A stretch of 50,418 nt of DNA, from assembly GCF_030147005.1 (NCBI RefSeq), contig NZ_JASLAW010000129.1, positions 1 to 50,418 on the forward strand, written 5' to 3'. Every line of letters starts with the position of its first letter. Positions within the stretch are counted from its first letter, which is position 1. This stretch comes from Pseudomonas sp. (GTDB lineage: Bacteria; Pseudomonadota; Gammaproteobacteria; Pseudomonadales; Pseudomonadaceae). The notes below the pieces were generated by a model. That model saw only the letters and a list, made by a program, of their open reading frames with translations, was not told the DNA's origin and made no database searches. This document shows positions 25,263 through 33,019 of this stretch, piece after piece. Made by a program: the position numbers and the translations under genes.

Positions 25263-25290
25263 AAAAAGCCCGACGCTACTGCAACGGGCT
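25263..25290 (-). terminator. Intrinsic terminator between HAD operon and prc
   Basis: On the minus strand AGCCCG and CGGGCT form a stem (loop of 16 bases) followed by TTTTT (25267-25263). It separates the ABC/HAD operon from prc, whose promoter must then lie between 25262 and 25178. Confidence 0.6.
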
Positions 25291-25419
25291 CAGTCCGTAC
25301 TCACTATGGAGGCACTGTGAAAGCATTGCAAGGCGTCGAGAGTCATGTGAAGGGTTAGAGCAATCCAGTCATACCTGTGATGTAGGGCAAGTTCGATTTG
25401 GAATGCAGTCAATGCGTGC

Positions 25420-25502
25420 GCGGGCTTGCTCGCGAAAGCGGTTTATCAGTGAAGAATGTTTCATCTGAAACACCGCTTCCGCGAGCAAGCCCGCTCCCAC
25501 AG
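25420..25502. repeat. REP inverted pair
   Basis: GCGGGCTTGCTCGCGAAAGC from 25420 and GCGAGCAAGCCCGCTC up to 25496 form the usual arms, with an AT-rich inner loop. It is downstream of the HAD gene. The gap 25179-25533 holds this repeat, the terminator at 25263-25290 and the prc upstream region, nothing else I recognise. Confidence 0.8.
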
Positions 25503-25533
25503 TTGATTGGGTTTCAATTCAAGGCAGTCAGTG

Positions 25534-26187
25534 TCAGACCCAGTGGTGGATCGGCCAGCCGGCTTTCTCGGCATGCTCGCGCAACACCGGGTCAGGGTTC
25601 ACCACTTGCGGGTGATCGACCTTCAGCAGCAACGGCAAATCGTTGCGCGAGTCCGAATAGAAGTAGGCCCCCTCCAATGTTTCACCTTCCCGCTCCAGCC
25701 ATTCCAGCAACCGGGTGATCTTGCCTTCGCGGTAAGTCATCACGCCCACCGTACGGCCGCTGTACACCCCGTGGCTGACATCCAGGTCGATGCCCAGCAC
25801 CTCGTCGATACCAATGCGCGCCGCAATTGGCCTGACCAGATGCGTACCCGATGCGGAAATCACCAGGATCCGGTCGCCATTCGCGCGGTGTCGGGCGATG
25901 GTCCTGGTCGCGTCGCTGTAGATCAGCGGCTCGATCACGTCCTCGACCCAGGGCTCCACCAGGTGCTCGATTTCTTCCGGGGTGCGGCCGATCATCGGCT
26001 CCAGGCTGAAGTCCATGAAGTCTTCCATCAACAGCTTGCCTTGGCCGTAGGCGTCCATCAGTTCATTGTTCCTGCGCATGAACGATTCAGGGTCGACCCA
26101 GCCCAGCCGGCCCATCTGCTCGCTCCACAGGGTGGCGCAGTCGCCATGGATCAGGGTGTCGTCCAAATCAAAAATTACCAAAGCCAT
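25534..26187 (-). CDS. HAD-IB family phosphatase
   Basis: 217 residues. Motif I is FDLDDTL (residues 5-11), motif II lies in VISASGTH, motif III Lys is in the TYREGKITRLLEW region and motif IV is YFYSDSRNDLPLL. This is the SerB-like HAD-IB layout with a helical cap (15-85). It dephosphorylates a small phosphorylated metabolite. It lies 31 bases after the ABC ATPase gene on the same strand, so it is probably the last gene of that operon and may act on the imported compound or its breakdown product. Confidence 0.85.
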   Translation of the reverse strand: MALVIFDLDDTLIHGDCATLWSEQMGRLGWVDPESFMRRNNELMDAYGQGKLLMEDFMDFSLEPMIGRTPEEIEHLVEPWVEDVIEPLIYSDATRTIARHRANGDRILVISASGTHLVRPIAARIGIDEVLGIDLDVSHGVYSGRTVGVMTYREGKITRLLEWLEREGETLEGAYFYSDSRNDLPLLLKVDHPQVVNPDPVLREHAEKAGWPIHHWV

Positions 26188-26218
26188 CCGTTATGCTCTC
26201 TCAGTCGGTCGTTGCCCG

Positions 26219-27208
26219 TCAGGCTACTTCACACAGCGCGCTTGGGTCGATGAAAAGCGCCAGTCGCTGGCCGTCCGGATGCAGATCGGCGGCGCTGCGG
26301 TTAAGCACATCCACCACCAACTCCACGCCACGGGCTTCGATACGGTAGCGAATCACGTTACCCAGCAGGCTGTGGCTACGCACCAGCGCATCGAGTTCGC
26401 CGCTGCGGCTCAGTTCGATGGCTTCAGGGCGGATTGCGATGCGCCCGCTGATCGGCCGTTGCAGCAATTGGCTGGCCTTGCCGGCATCCAGCAGGTTGTA
26501 GTTGCCGATGAAGCCCGCTGCGAAGACGTCCACCGGCGCCGTGTAGAGGGTCTCGGCATCGCCGCTCTGTACGATCCTGCCCTGGTTCATCAGAAAGATA
26601 CGGTCCGACATGGTCAGGGCTTCTTCCTGGTCATGGGTGACAAAAATCGTGGTCAGCCCCAGCTCGCGCTGGATCTGGCGGATCTGCTCGCGCAGGTGCT
26701 TGCGAATCCGCGCGTCCAGCGCCGACAGCGGTTCATCCAGCAACAACAGGCGCGGGCGGGTCACAAGGGAGCGGGCGAGGGCTACGCGCTGACACTGGCC
26801 ACCGGACATTTGATGCGGGTAACGGCCGGCCAGCTCGTTGAGTTCCACCAATCGCAGTACGTCCTGCACCCGCTTGTGACTGTCGTCGGCGTTGACTTTT
26901 TGCATGCGCAGGCCGAAGGCGACGTTCTGTTCCACAGTCATGTTGGGGAACAGCGCATAGCTCTGGAACACCATGCCGATATTACGTTTCTGCGGGCTCA
27001 ACGGGACGATGTCCTGGCCATCCAGCAGGATTTTCCCGCTGTCCACCGAGGTCAGCCCGGCGATGCAGCGCAGCAAGGTCGACTTGCCGCAACCGGACGG
27101 GCCGAGCAGGGTGACAAACTCGCCCTTGGCGATTTCGCAGTTGATATCACTGAACACCGGGGTGCCGGTATAGCTTTTTTGCAGGTGTTGGACGCTGACG
27201 AAGCTCAT
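26219..27208 (-). CDS. ABC transporter ATP-binding protein
   Basis: 329 residues. Walker A GPSGCGKST (about 36-44), Q-loop FQSYALFPNM, signature MSGGQCQRVALARSL, Walker B LLLLDEPLSALDAR and the switch THDQEEA are all intact. The C-terminal 90 residues form a TOBE-like regulatory domain (ISGRIAIRPEAIEL). This is the class of PotA/FbpC/PhnT ATPases. Its ATG overlaps the stop of the permease by 4 bases. It energises the importer formed with the two permeases and the binding protein. Confidence 0.93.
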   Translation of the reverse strand: MSFVSVQHLQKSYTGTPVFSDINCEIAKGEFVTLLGPSGCGKSTLLRCIAGLTSVDSGKILLDGQDIVPLSPQKRNIGMVFQSYALFPNMTVEQNVAFGLRMQKVNADDSHKRVQDVLRLVELNELAGRYPHQMSGGQCQRVALARSLVTRPRLLLLDEPLSALDARIRKHLREQIRQIQRELGLTTIFVTHDQEEALTMSDRIFLMNQGRIVQSGDAETLYTAPVDVFAAGFIGNYNLLDAGKASQLLQRPISGRIAIRPEAIELSRSGELDALVRSHSLLGNVIRYRIEARGVELVVDVLNRSAADLHPDGQRLALFIDPSALCEVA

Positions 27209-28005
27209 TGGCTTTTGTCCTTGTTCAAGGTATTGGCGGCCCAGGTCAGCACCAGCACGAAGAAGAAGTAGGAGATCACCACGGCACTGGTGAAATGGCC
27301 GCTGCTGTTGCGCATGTTGTTCAGGTACACCTGCAGGGTTTCGTAGCGGGTGCCGACCAGGATGTTGGCGAACACGAACTCACCGAACAGAAATGAGAAC
27401 GACAGCAGCAACGCCACCATCAGGCCTTTGCGCAGATTGGGCAGGACGACGAAGATCGCGGCTTGCCAGGTACTGGCGCCGAGCAGTTGCGAGGCGTCCA
27501 TGAGGTCGCGCAGATTGATCGCCTGCAGGTTGTTGGTGATCGCGCGATACATGAACGGCAACGCCACGGTGAAGTAGCAGCCAATCAGAATCCACGGCGT
27601 GCCCACCATCGCCAGCGGTCCGGAGCCATACAGTTGCAGCAGCCCCACCGACGACACCACCGGCGGCACGGCGAACGGCAGCAGGATCAGGATGTTCATC
27701 AGCGCATCCAGTTTGGGGAAGTGGTAATGCACCACGAACAGCAGCGGCAGAATCAACACCACCGAGAGGATCAGCGCGCCCACGCACACCAGCAACGATT
27801 GCCCGAAAGCCATCAGAAAGCGTGGGTCGCTCCATAGCTGCACGTACCACTTCAGGCTGAAGCCAGCGGGCAGGATGGTGGCTGACCAACTGCTGGAGAT
27901 GGAGTAGACAAAGGTGCCCGCCAGCGGCAACACCAGGATCAGGAACAGCAGGTACACCACCACACGATGGTAGAGGGTCGCCGGGCCGGCTTCAGCGCGA
28001 GACAT
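27205..28005 (-). CDS. ABC transporter permease
   Basis: 266 residues, about six membrane helices. The EAA-type loop is DASQLLGASTWQAAIFVVLPNLRKG (residues about 170-194; coupling helix to the ATPase). It is the PotC/PhnV-like second permease of the transporter. The start overlaps the first permease by 14 bases and the stop overlaps the ATPase start, so the genes are tightly coupled. Confidence 0.9.
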   Translation of the reverse strand: MSRAEAGPATLYHRVVVYLLFLILVLPLAGTFVYSISSSWSATILPAGFSLKWYVQLWSDPRFLMAFGQSLLVCVGALILSVVLILPLLFVVHYHFPKLDALMNILILLPFAVPPVVSSVGLLQLYGSGPLAMVGTPWILIGCYFTVALPFMYRAITNNLQAINLRDLMDASQLLGASTWQAAIFVVLPNLRKGLMVALLLSFSFLFGEFVFANILVGTRYETLQVYLNNMRNSSGHFTSAVVISYFFFVLVLTWAANTLNKDKSQ

Positions 28006-28837
28006 GGTAGCTCCTCTTGAGCAGCAGTTGATGGACCACCGTGACGACGGTCATCAGCGCCACCAGCACCACGGCCAGGGCGCTGGCCATGTTCGGGTCC
28101 AGTGAGACGTCACCGGAGACCAGCCCCGCGATGCGGATCGGCAGTACGTTGAAGTTGCCGGTGGTGAGGGCGTACACGGTGGCATAGGCGCCCAGGGCGT
28201 TGGCCAGCAGAATCACGAATGTGCCCAGCAGTGCGGGCGCAAGGACCGGCAAGCCGATATGCCGCCAGAACTGCCAGCCATTGGCGCCGAGCAGGGCGGC
28301 CGACTCACGCCAGTCTTCGCGCAGCGCGTCAAAGGCCGGATATAGCAGCAGCACGCCGAGGGGAATCTGGAAGTAGGTGTAGAGGATGATCAGCCCGGTT
28401 TTGGAATACAGGTTGAAGTCCTGAATGATTCCCGCCTGCTTGAGCATGATGGTGATGCTGCCGTTGAATCCCAGCAGGATGATGAACGCGAAGGCCAGGG
28501 GCACGCCGGCGAAGTTGCTGGTCATGTTGGCGAAGGCCGTGACGAAGTTGCGCAGCGGCGAATCCACCCGGCGCAGCGAGTAACTGCCCAGCGTGGCGAT
28601 GATGATGCCGAAGACGCTGGAGTAGAAGCTGATCTCGAGGCTGAACTGGATCGCCTGCAGGTAGAACTTCGAACTGAAGATGCGTGTGAAGTTTTCCAGG
28701 CTCCAACCGGTGTCTTCGGTTTGCAGGCTGTTGATCAGCACCCAGACCAACGGGGCGATTTCGAACACGATAAAGAACAGCGCGAAGGGCACCAGGCACA
28801 GCAAGGCCAGCCATTTGCCGCGAGTCATGGCATTCAC
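27992..28837 (-). CDS. ABC transporter permease
   Basis: 281 residues, about six membrane helices, with the cytosolic loop EDWRESAALLGANGWQFWRH before the last helices. It is PotB/PhnU-like. A GTG at 28837 is used because it overlaps the preceding stop as GTGA with GGGAG 9 bases upstream; an ATG three codons later is the alternative. It is the first permease in the operon. Confidence 0.9.
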   Translation of the reverse strand: MNAMTRGKWLALLCLVPFALFFIVFEIAPLVWVLINSLQTEDTGWSLENFTRIFSSKFYLQAIQFSLEISFYSSVFGIIIATLGSYSLRRVDSPLRNFVTAFANMTSNFAGVPLAFAFIILLGFNGSITIMLKQAGIIQDFNLYSKTGLIILYTYFQIPLGVLLLYPAFDALREDWRESAALLGANGWQFWRHIGLPVLAPALLGTFVILLANALGAYATVYALTTGNFNVLPIRIAGLVSGDVSLDPNMASALAVVLVALMTVVTVVHQLLLKRSYHVSR

Positions 28838-29640
28838 TTGAGCAACTCCCGGCAGACGGGTTTGTCATGTGGCACGCCGAGCAGCTCGCAGACAGTGCCG
28901 CACAGATCGGTCTGTTTCGGCGCCGCGTTGGCATTCAGGCTGAACGCGTCGCCAAGCACGAACAGCGGCACTTCGCGCTCTTGCGGCAGCAGGCCGTTGT
29001 GGGAGCGGTCGTTGTTCATGCCGTGGTCGGCGGTGACCAGCACCTGGTAATCGGCGTCGAGCCAGCCTTGCAGGTAGTCAGCGAGAATGATGTCGGCCGA
29101 GCGCGCGCTGTTGCGGTACTGCGCGCTGTCGAGGCCGTGCTTGTGGCCGGCGTCGTCGATGTTCATCGGGTGCACCAGCAGAAAGTCCGGCGCGTGCTTG
29201 AGGCGCAGGCTTTCGGCGTCGGCAAACAGGTGGGAGTCGGGGTAGTGGTCATTCCAGTAGAAATGCCCATGCTGGATCGCCAGCGCCTCGTCGTTGGTAT
29301 GACGATCACGGGCGGCGAGAAAGGGGCTGCGGTTATACAGTTCGCTGACCCAGTGGTAAGCCGCCGCCGCAGTGGTCAAACCGGCGCTGGTGGCGTAATG
29401 AAAAATGCTGCGCCGGTTGGACAGGCGCGAGACGTTGTTGTGAACGATGCCGCTCTGGATCGGCGGTACGCCGGTCAGGATGCATTCATACAGCGGGCGG
29501 GACAGGGCGGGCAGTTCACATTCCAGTGTGTAGAGGGCTGCGCGTCCTGCGCCGACATAGGCCTGCAAGTGCCCCATGGCGTGCCGGGCAACCTCGAAGT
29601 TCAGGCCGTCGAGCACAACAAGGATGACAGGGTGCTTCAT
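28834..29640 (-). CDS. Alkaline phosphatase superfamily hydrolase
   Basis: 268 residues, no signal peptide, so cytosolic. The N-terminal metal site is VVLDGLNFEVARHAMG (Asp at residue 9), the nucleophile region is LTGVPPIQSGIVHNN (Thr), and the C-terminal metal ligands are PMNIDDAGHKHGLDS and VTADHGMNND. This is the layout of nucleotide pyrophosphatase/phosphodiesterase and phosphonoacetate hydrolase (PhnA) enzymes. Its placement inside an importer operon suggests that it cleaves the imported organophosphorus compound. The substrate is unknown. Confidence 0.85.
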   Translation of the reverse strand: MKHPVILVVLDGLNFEVARHAMGHLQAYVGAGRAALYTLECELPALSRPLYECILTGVPPIQSGIVHNNVSRLSNRRSIFHYATSAGLTTAAAAYHWVSELYNRSPFLAARDRHTNDEALAIQHGHFYWNDHYPDSHLFADAESLRLKHAPDFLLVHPMNIDDAGHKHGLDSAQYRNSARSADIILADYLQGWLDADYQVLVTADHGMNNDRSHNGLLPQEREVPLFVLGDAFSLNANAAPKQTDLCGTVCELLGVPHDKPVCRELLK

Positions 29641-29690
29641 GGGGGCTGGGGCTCCGCAACAGGTTAGTCTTGGCTCGAAGGGGGGCGACC

Positions 29691-29790
29691 TGTAGGAGTG
29701 AGCTTGCTCGCGAAAAACGCCAACGATAACGCGGGGAGTATGGATCCCCGCAGCGCACTCAGGTTTTTCGCGAGCAAGCTCGCTCCTACA
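29691..29790. repeat. REP inverted pair with nested hairpin, inside an operon
   Basis: TGTAGGAGTGAGCTTGCTCG from 29691 and its complement ending CGAGCAAGCTCGCTCCTACA at 29790 make 28-base arms. Between them GCGGGGA and TCCCCGC (29731-29751) form a second hairpin. It lies between the binding-protein gene and the rest of its operon, where REPs are known (malE-malF of E. coli) to stabilise the upstream mRNA. Confidence 0.85.
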
Positions 29791-29803
29791 GATGGATACA
29801 GGC

Positions 29804-30880
29804 TTACTTCATTTCTACGATGACCTGCTCGTTCCACAACTGCGGCAGTTTCTTGGACGTGGCTTCCCACGCATCGGCATCCTTGATCGGCTGCGGGTTG
29901 GCCTTGGTGTACTGCTCACCCGGGATCAGGTTCTTGGCGATGTCGGCTGGCAGTTTCAAGTCGGTTTCGGCGCGGATCGGCCGTGCATTGCCCTTGGCCA
30001 GGTTGAGCTGGCCGGCATCGCTGAAGATGTATTCGCGCGTCAGCTTGGCGGCGTTCGGGTGTTTGGCGTATTTGTTGATGATGGTGGTGTAGCCGGATTT
30101 CACCGAGCCGTCCGAAGGGATGAGCACTACGTAATCATCCGGGTTGGCCATCTTGGCTTTGTAGCTCAGGCCGTTGAAGTCCCAGACGATACCCACTTCG
30201 ACTTCGCCTTTTTCCAGGGTGGCGATGGTCGGGTTGGACAGGCCGAGGCGACCTTGCTGGGCGATCTTGGTGAAAAACTGCAGGCCCGGCGCGATGTTCT
30301 TCTCGTCGCCTTTATTGGCGATGGCGGCTGCCAGCACGGCGTTGGAGGCCTGCGCCGCGGTGCTCACGTCACCCACCGAGACCTTGTACTTGCCGGTTTG
30401 CAGGTCGGCCCAGCTGGTGGGCACTTCGGAGCCGTGCAGCAGCTTCTTGTTCACGATGAACGCGATGGTGCCGGTGTAGGCCAGGGCCCAGTGACCGTCT
30501 TTGTCTTTTGCCCAATCCGGCACCTGGGCCCAGGTGGACGGTTTGTAAGGCTGGGTCACTTCCTGCTTCACCGCGATGGGACCGAAGGCCGCGCCCACGT
30601 CGCCGATGTCGGCGCTGGCATTGTCTTTTTCGGCTTTGAACTTGGCGATTTCCTGGGCCGAACTCATGTCGGTGTCGATGTGCTTGAGGCCATAGATTTT
30701 GGCCAGGTCTTCCCAGGTGCCTTTCCAGTTGGCCCAGTCATCGGGCATGCCGACGCTGTTCACGGCGCCCTCGGCCTTGGCGGCGGCTTCCAAGGTTTTT
30801 AGATCGGTATCAGCGGCCATGGCGGCGGTGCACATGGCAATGGTCGAGCCTAACAGTGATGCCAGGAAAAGCTGTTTCAT
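29804..30880 (-). CDS. ABC transporter periplasmic substrate-binding protein
   Basis: 358 residues with a signal peptide cleaved after AAMA (about residue 22). It is a family-1/2 type binding protein (PotD/AfuA-like) with WKGTWEDLAKIYGLKHIDTD near the N-terminus and a hinge region GIVWDFNGLSYKAKM. AAAGGAGC precedes the ATG. It heads the operon and is separated from the downstream genes by a REP. The ligand is probably an organophosphorus compound, judged from the hydrolase and phosphatase genes and the UTRA-type regulator. Confidence 0.9.
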   Translation of the reverse strand: MKQLFLASLLGSTIAMCTAAMAADTDLKTLEAAAKAEGAVNSVGMPDDWANWKGTWEDLAKIYGLKHIDTDMSSAQEIAKFKAEKDNASADIGDVGAAFGPIAVKQEVTQPYKPSTWAQVPDWAKDKDGHWALAYTGTIAFIVNKKLLHGSEVPTSWADLQTGKYKVSVGDVSTAAQASNAVLAAAIANKGDEKNIAPGLQFFTKIAQQGRLGLSNPTIATLEKGEVEVGIVWDFNGLSYKAKMANPDDYVVLIPSDGSVKSGYTTIINKYAKHPNAAKLTREYIFSDAGQLNLAKGNARPIRAETDLKLPADIAKNLIPGEQYTKANPQPIKDADAWEATSKKLPQLWNEQVIVEMK

Positions 30881-30908
30881 CCGAAGCTCCTTTGGGCGTT
30901 TTCAACGC

Positions 30909-30944
30909 GGCGTTTTATGCAGGCGGTGTGGTTGGTCTAGGTCA
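30909..30944 (-). promoter_or_regulatory. UTRA-type operator and 14-base shared element, transporter promoter
   Basis: TGGTCTAGGTCA (30933-30944) resembles the GntR/HutC-type operator TGGTCTAGACCA. GGCGTTTTATGCAG (30909-30922) is identical to a copy at 31167-31180 before the regulator gene. Both lie upstream of the binding-protein gene, within a 349-base divergent gap. A further TCTAGAC occurs at 30963-30969. Confidence 0.55.
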
Positions 30945-31166
30945 GAGCAATACCTGAGCCAATCTAGACGCGATGGATGACAGTTTCATGTCGATGTCGT
31001 TTTTGAAACGCTGATGTCGTCCGGTGCAGAGTGAGCGTAGACCATGCCCGGGTGCCCGTAGCGCCTGGACTTGGCCGATGTATTGCAGAGTGTGGTGCGC
31101 AGGGGCGGACGCGGCTGTCATCTGTCGGTCATCTGTACTGCCTAGGCTGTCGCAGCATTGAGGTGG

Positions 31167-31215
31167 GGCGTTTTATGCAGCTTTGGGTGCACTTGAATGG
31201 TGCTGGTCTAGTCCA
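31167..31215 (+). promoter_or_regulatory. UTRA-type operator and 14-base shared element, regulator promoter
   Basis: GGCGTTTTATGCAG (31167-31180) repeats the element at 30909-30922. TGGTCTAGTCCA (31204-31215) is palindromic but for one pair of bases, and ends 14 bases before the regulator ATG, where binding would block its expression (autorepression). The remainder of the gap 30945-31166 shows no other clear signal. Confidence 0.6.
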
Positions 31216-31229
31216 GAAAGGTAACGTTG

Positions 31230-31943
31230 ATGCGTGATGACGCAATCAAAGCGGTAACCTCCATCGGCCTGGCGTTGCAGGAGCAGATCGACCATGGCCT
31301 GTTGCCGCCGGCCAGCAAACTGCCCGCCGAGCGCAAGCTCAGCGAGTTGTTTGGTACCACTCGAATTACGGTGCGGGAAGCCTTGTTACAGCTTGAGGCC
31401 CAAGGGCAAATCTATCGTGAGGAGCGTCGAGGCTGGTTCGTCTCGCCGCCTCGGTTGGCCTACAACCTGATGCAGCGCAGCCACTTTCACGCGATGGTCA
31501 ACGACCAGGGGCGGGTTGCATCGACGCAGGTGATTTCTGCGCGGCTGCAGCCCGCATCGGCCGCGGTGTGTGCCTGGTTACAGCTGCCGGCGCTCTCCAG
31601 CGTGATCCAGATTTGCCGGGGGCGGCGGATCGACGGGCGGCTGGTGCTGTACGTCGAGCATTACCTGAACCCGCAGTATTTCCCAGGGATTCTGGCGTGC
31701 GATCTGAATCAGTCGATGACCGAGTTATATGCCCGCAAGTACGACCTGCACTACGGGCGGGTGCGTTTTGAGATTGTGCCGACATCGCTCCCGGTGGAGG
31801 CGGCCTCAGCGCTGCGTGTATCGGTGGGCAGCCCGGGCTTGCGGATTGCTCGGGTGAACTATGACCAGCACCAGCGATTGATCGACTGCGACCTGGAGTT
31901 CTGGCGGCATGATGCGATTCATGTGGGCGTGGACGTGGTTTGA
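31230..31943 (+). CDS. GntR family (HutC/UTRA) transcriptional regulator
   Basis: 237 residues. The N-terminal winged helix (10-72) contains LPAERKLSELFGTTRITVREALLQLE and the wing REERRGWFVSP. Residues 85-235 are a UTRA ligand-binding domain, ending with a VNYDQHQRLIDCDLEFWRHDAIH core typical of PhnF/HutC. The ATG at 31230 is preceded by AAAGG; a TTG codon directly before it is not needed. It is divergent from the importer operon and most likely represses both until the ligand binds. Confidence 0.9.
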   Translation: MRDDAIKAVTSIGLALQEQIDHGLLPPASKLPAERKLSELFGTTRITVREALLQLEAQGQIYREERRGWFVSPPRLAYNLMQRSHFHAMVNDQGRVASTQVISARLQPASAAVCAWLQLPALSSVIQICRGRRIDGRLVLYVEHYLNPQYFPGILACDLNQSMTELYARKYDLHYGRVRFEIVPTSLPVEAASALRVSVGSPGLRIARVNYDQHQRLIDCDLEFWRHDAIHVGVDVV

Positions 31944-31947
31944 TTTT

Positions 31948-32046
31948 GGCAAGGGAGCTTGCTCCCGCCCGACGGCAGTCGCCGGCTTTTGGGGACGCTT
32001 CGCGCTGGAACGCCAACCCGGCCCAGCGGGAGCAAGCTCCCTCGCC
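31948..32046. repeat. REP-like inverted pair, second arm family
   Basis: GGCAAGGGAGCTTGCTCCCG from 31948 and CGGGAGCAAGCTCCCTCGCC ending at 32046. The arm is GGGAGCAAGCTCCC, unlike the TCGCGAGCAAGC arms elsewhere in the window, so this is a distinct REP subfamily. It lies between the convergent regulator and fpvF genes and may act as terminator for both. Confidence 0.8.
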
Positions 32047-32056
32047 ACAGCTTGGC

Positions 32057-33019
32057 TTAAGGCATCAGCGTCTTGATCACCCGATCCACATTGGTTTCCA
32101 ACTCCATCACGGGGTCTGCGCCGTCCACATTCAACACCAGCAGTTTAGAACCACCAGCAGCGACCGCAGCTTTCACTGCCTCACTCGGCTGGCGGTGGTG
32201 CAGCACCACCGCCACGTCATTGTCCGTCAGCTGAGCACTGAGCTTTTGCAGCGCTTCAGGCGTCCAGTCTGCATCTGGTCGCGCATCTGTACTGAGCCCT
32301 TCCAGATTCAAGCTGCTGATCAAATAGGCAAAGTGATCGCTCAAGCTGACCACACTCAGATTATCGGCCTGGGCCAGGCGCGCTTCGCTGTCGGCGGCGA
32401 GTTTGAGCAGGCGCTGTTTGAGCGTGGCGAGGTTGGCGTCGATCCGGGGTTTGGCGCCCGGAGCCAGGCGGCTCAGGTCGGCCGCCAGCACGTCGGCCAT
32501 GCGCCCCATGTTGTTGCTCGACTGCCATGGTTGGCTGTTCAAGCCATCGCTGACGCCCGGCTGCACGGCGATGCCCGGTAAGCCGCCGTCAACCGGGCGG
32601 GCGGCGTCGACTTCGACAATGCGGATGTTGCTGCGCCGCGCCACAGGGTAGAGCGGGTCATCCGCCCACAGCGAGCGCAAGCCGATGGCGGCATCGGCAG
32701 CCTGGGCCAGTTGGCTCAGCGCCGGCGCACCGCGCCCGGTGAAATAGGACACTTGCCGCGAACCGGGCAGGTTGGCGGGTGCCGCGCGTTCGAGCAGCAC
32801 GTCGGAGCCCTTGAGCAGCACATCGGCAAGGCCGTAGGTGATCGGCAACGAGGCCAGCACCTTGACCGGTTTTACCGTTTTGCTCTTGGTCAGCGCGGCA
32901 TGGCCAAGGCCATGGTTGGCGACGAAGTCCTTGGTTTGAAAACCATCCACGACGGCAAGCGCCGAGGTGCTGATCAAGCAAGCAATGGTCAGGGCCAGTG
33001 GGCGAAAGTCAGGGCGCAT
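32057..33019 (-). CDS. fpvF: Periplasmic metal-binding protein FpvF
   Basis: 320 residues with a signal peptide (about 1-24). It belongs to the cluster A-I (ZnuA/TroA-like) binding proteins, with VKVLASLPITYGLADVLLKG after the signal and a His/Asp-bearing SDHFAYLI near residue 220. Its ATG overlaps the fpvE stop as TAATG. In P. aeruginosa FpvF works with FpvC to accept iron released from pyoverdine in the periplasm and hand it to FpvDE. The name is given from gene order. A longer in-frame start would run 46 codons into fpvE and is rejected. Confidence 0.85.
   Translation of the reverse strand: MRPDFRPLALTIACLISTSALAVVDGFQTKDFVANHGLGHAALTKSKTVKPVKVLASLPITYGLADVLLKGSDVLLERAAPANLPGSRQVSYFTGRGAPALSQLAQAADAAIGLRSLWADDPLYPVARRSNIRIVEVDAARPVDGGLPGIAVQPGVSDGLNSQPWQSSNNMGRMADVLAADLSRLAPGAKPRIDANLATLKQRLLKLAADSEARLAQADNLSVVSLSDHFAYLISSLNLEGLSTDARPDADWTPEALQKLSAQLTDNDVAVVLHHRQPSEAVKAAVAAGGSKLLVLNVDGADPVMELETNVDRVIKTLMP

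Noticed and set aside
29731..29751. GCGGGGA/TCCCCGC hairpin as a terminator
   Set aside because: No T tract on either strand; it is the inner loop of a REP.
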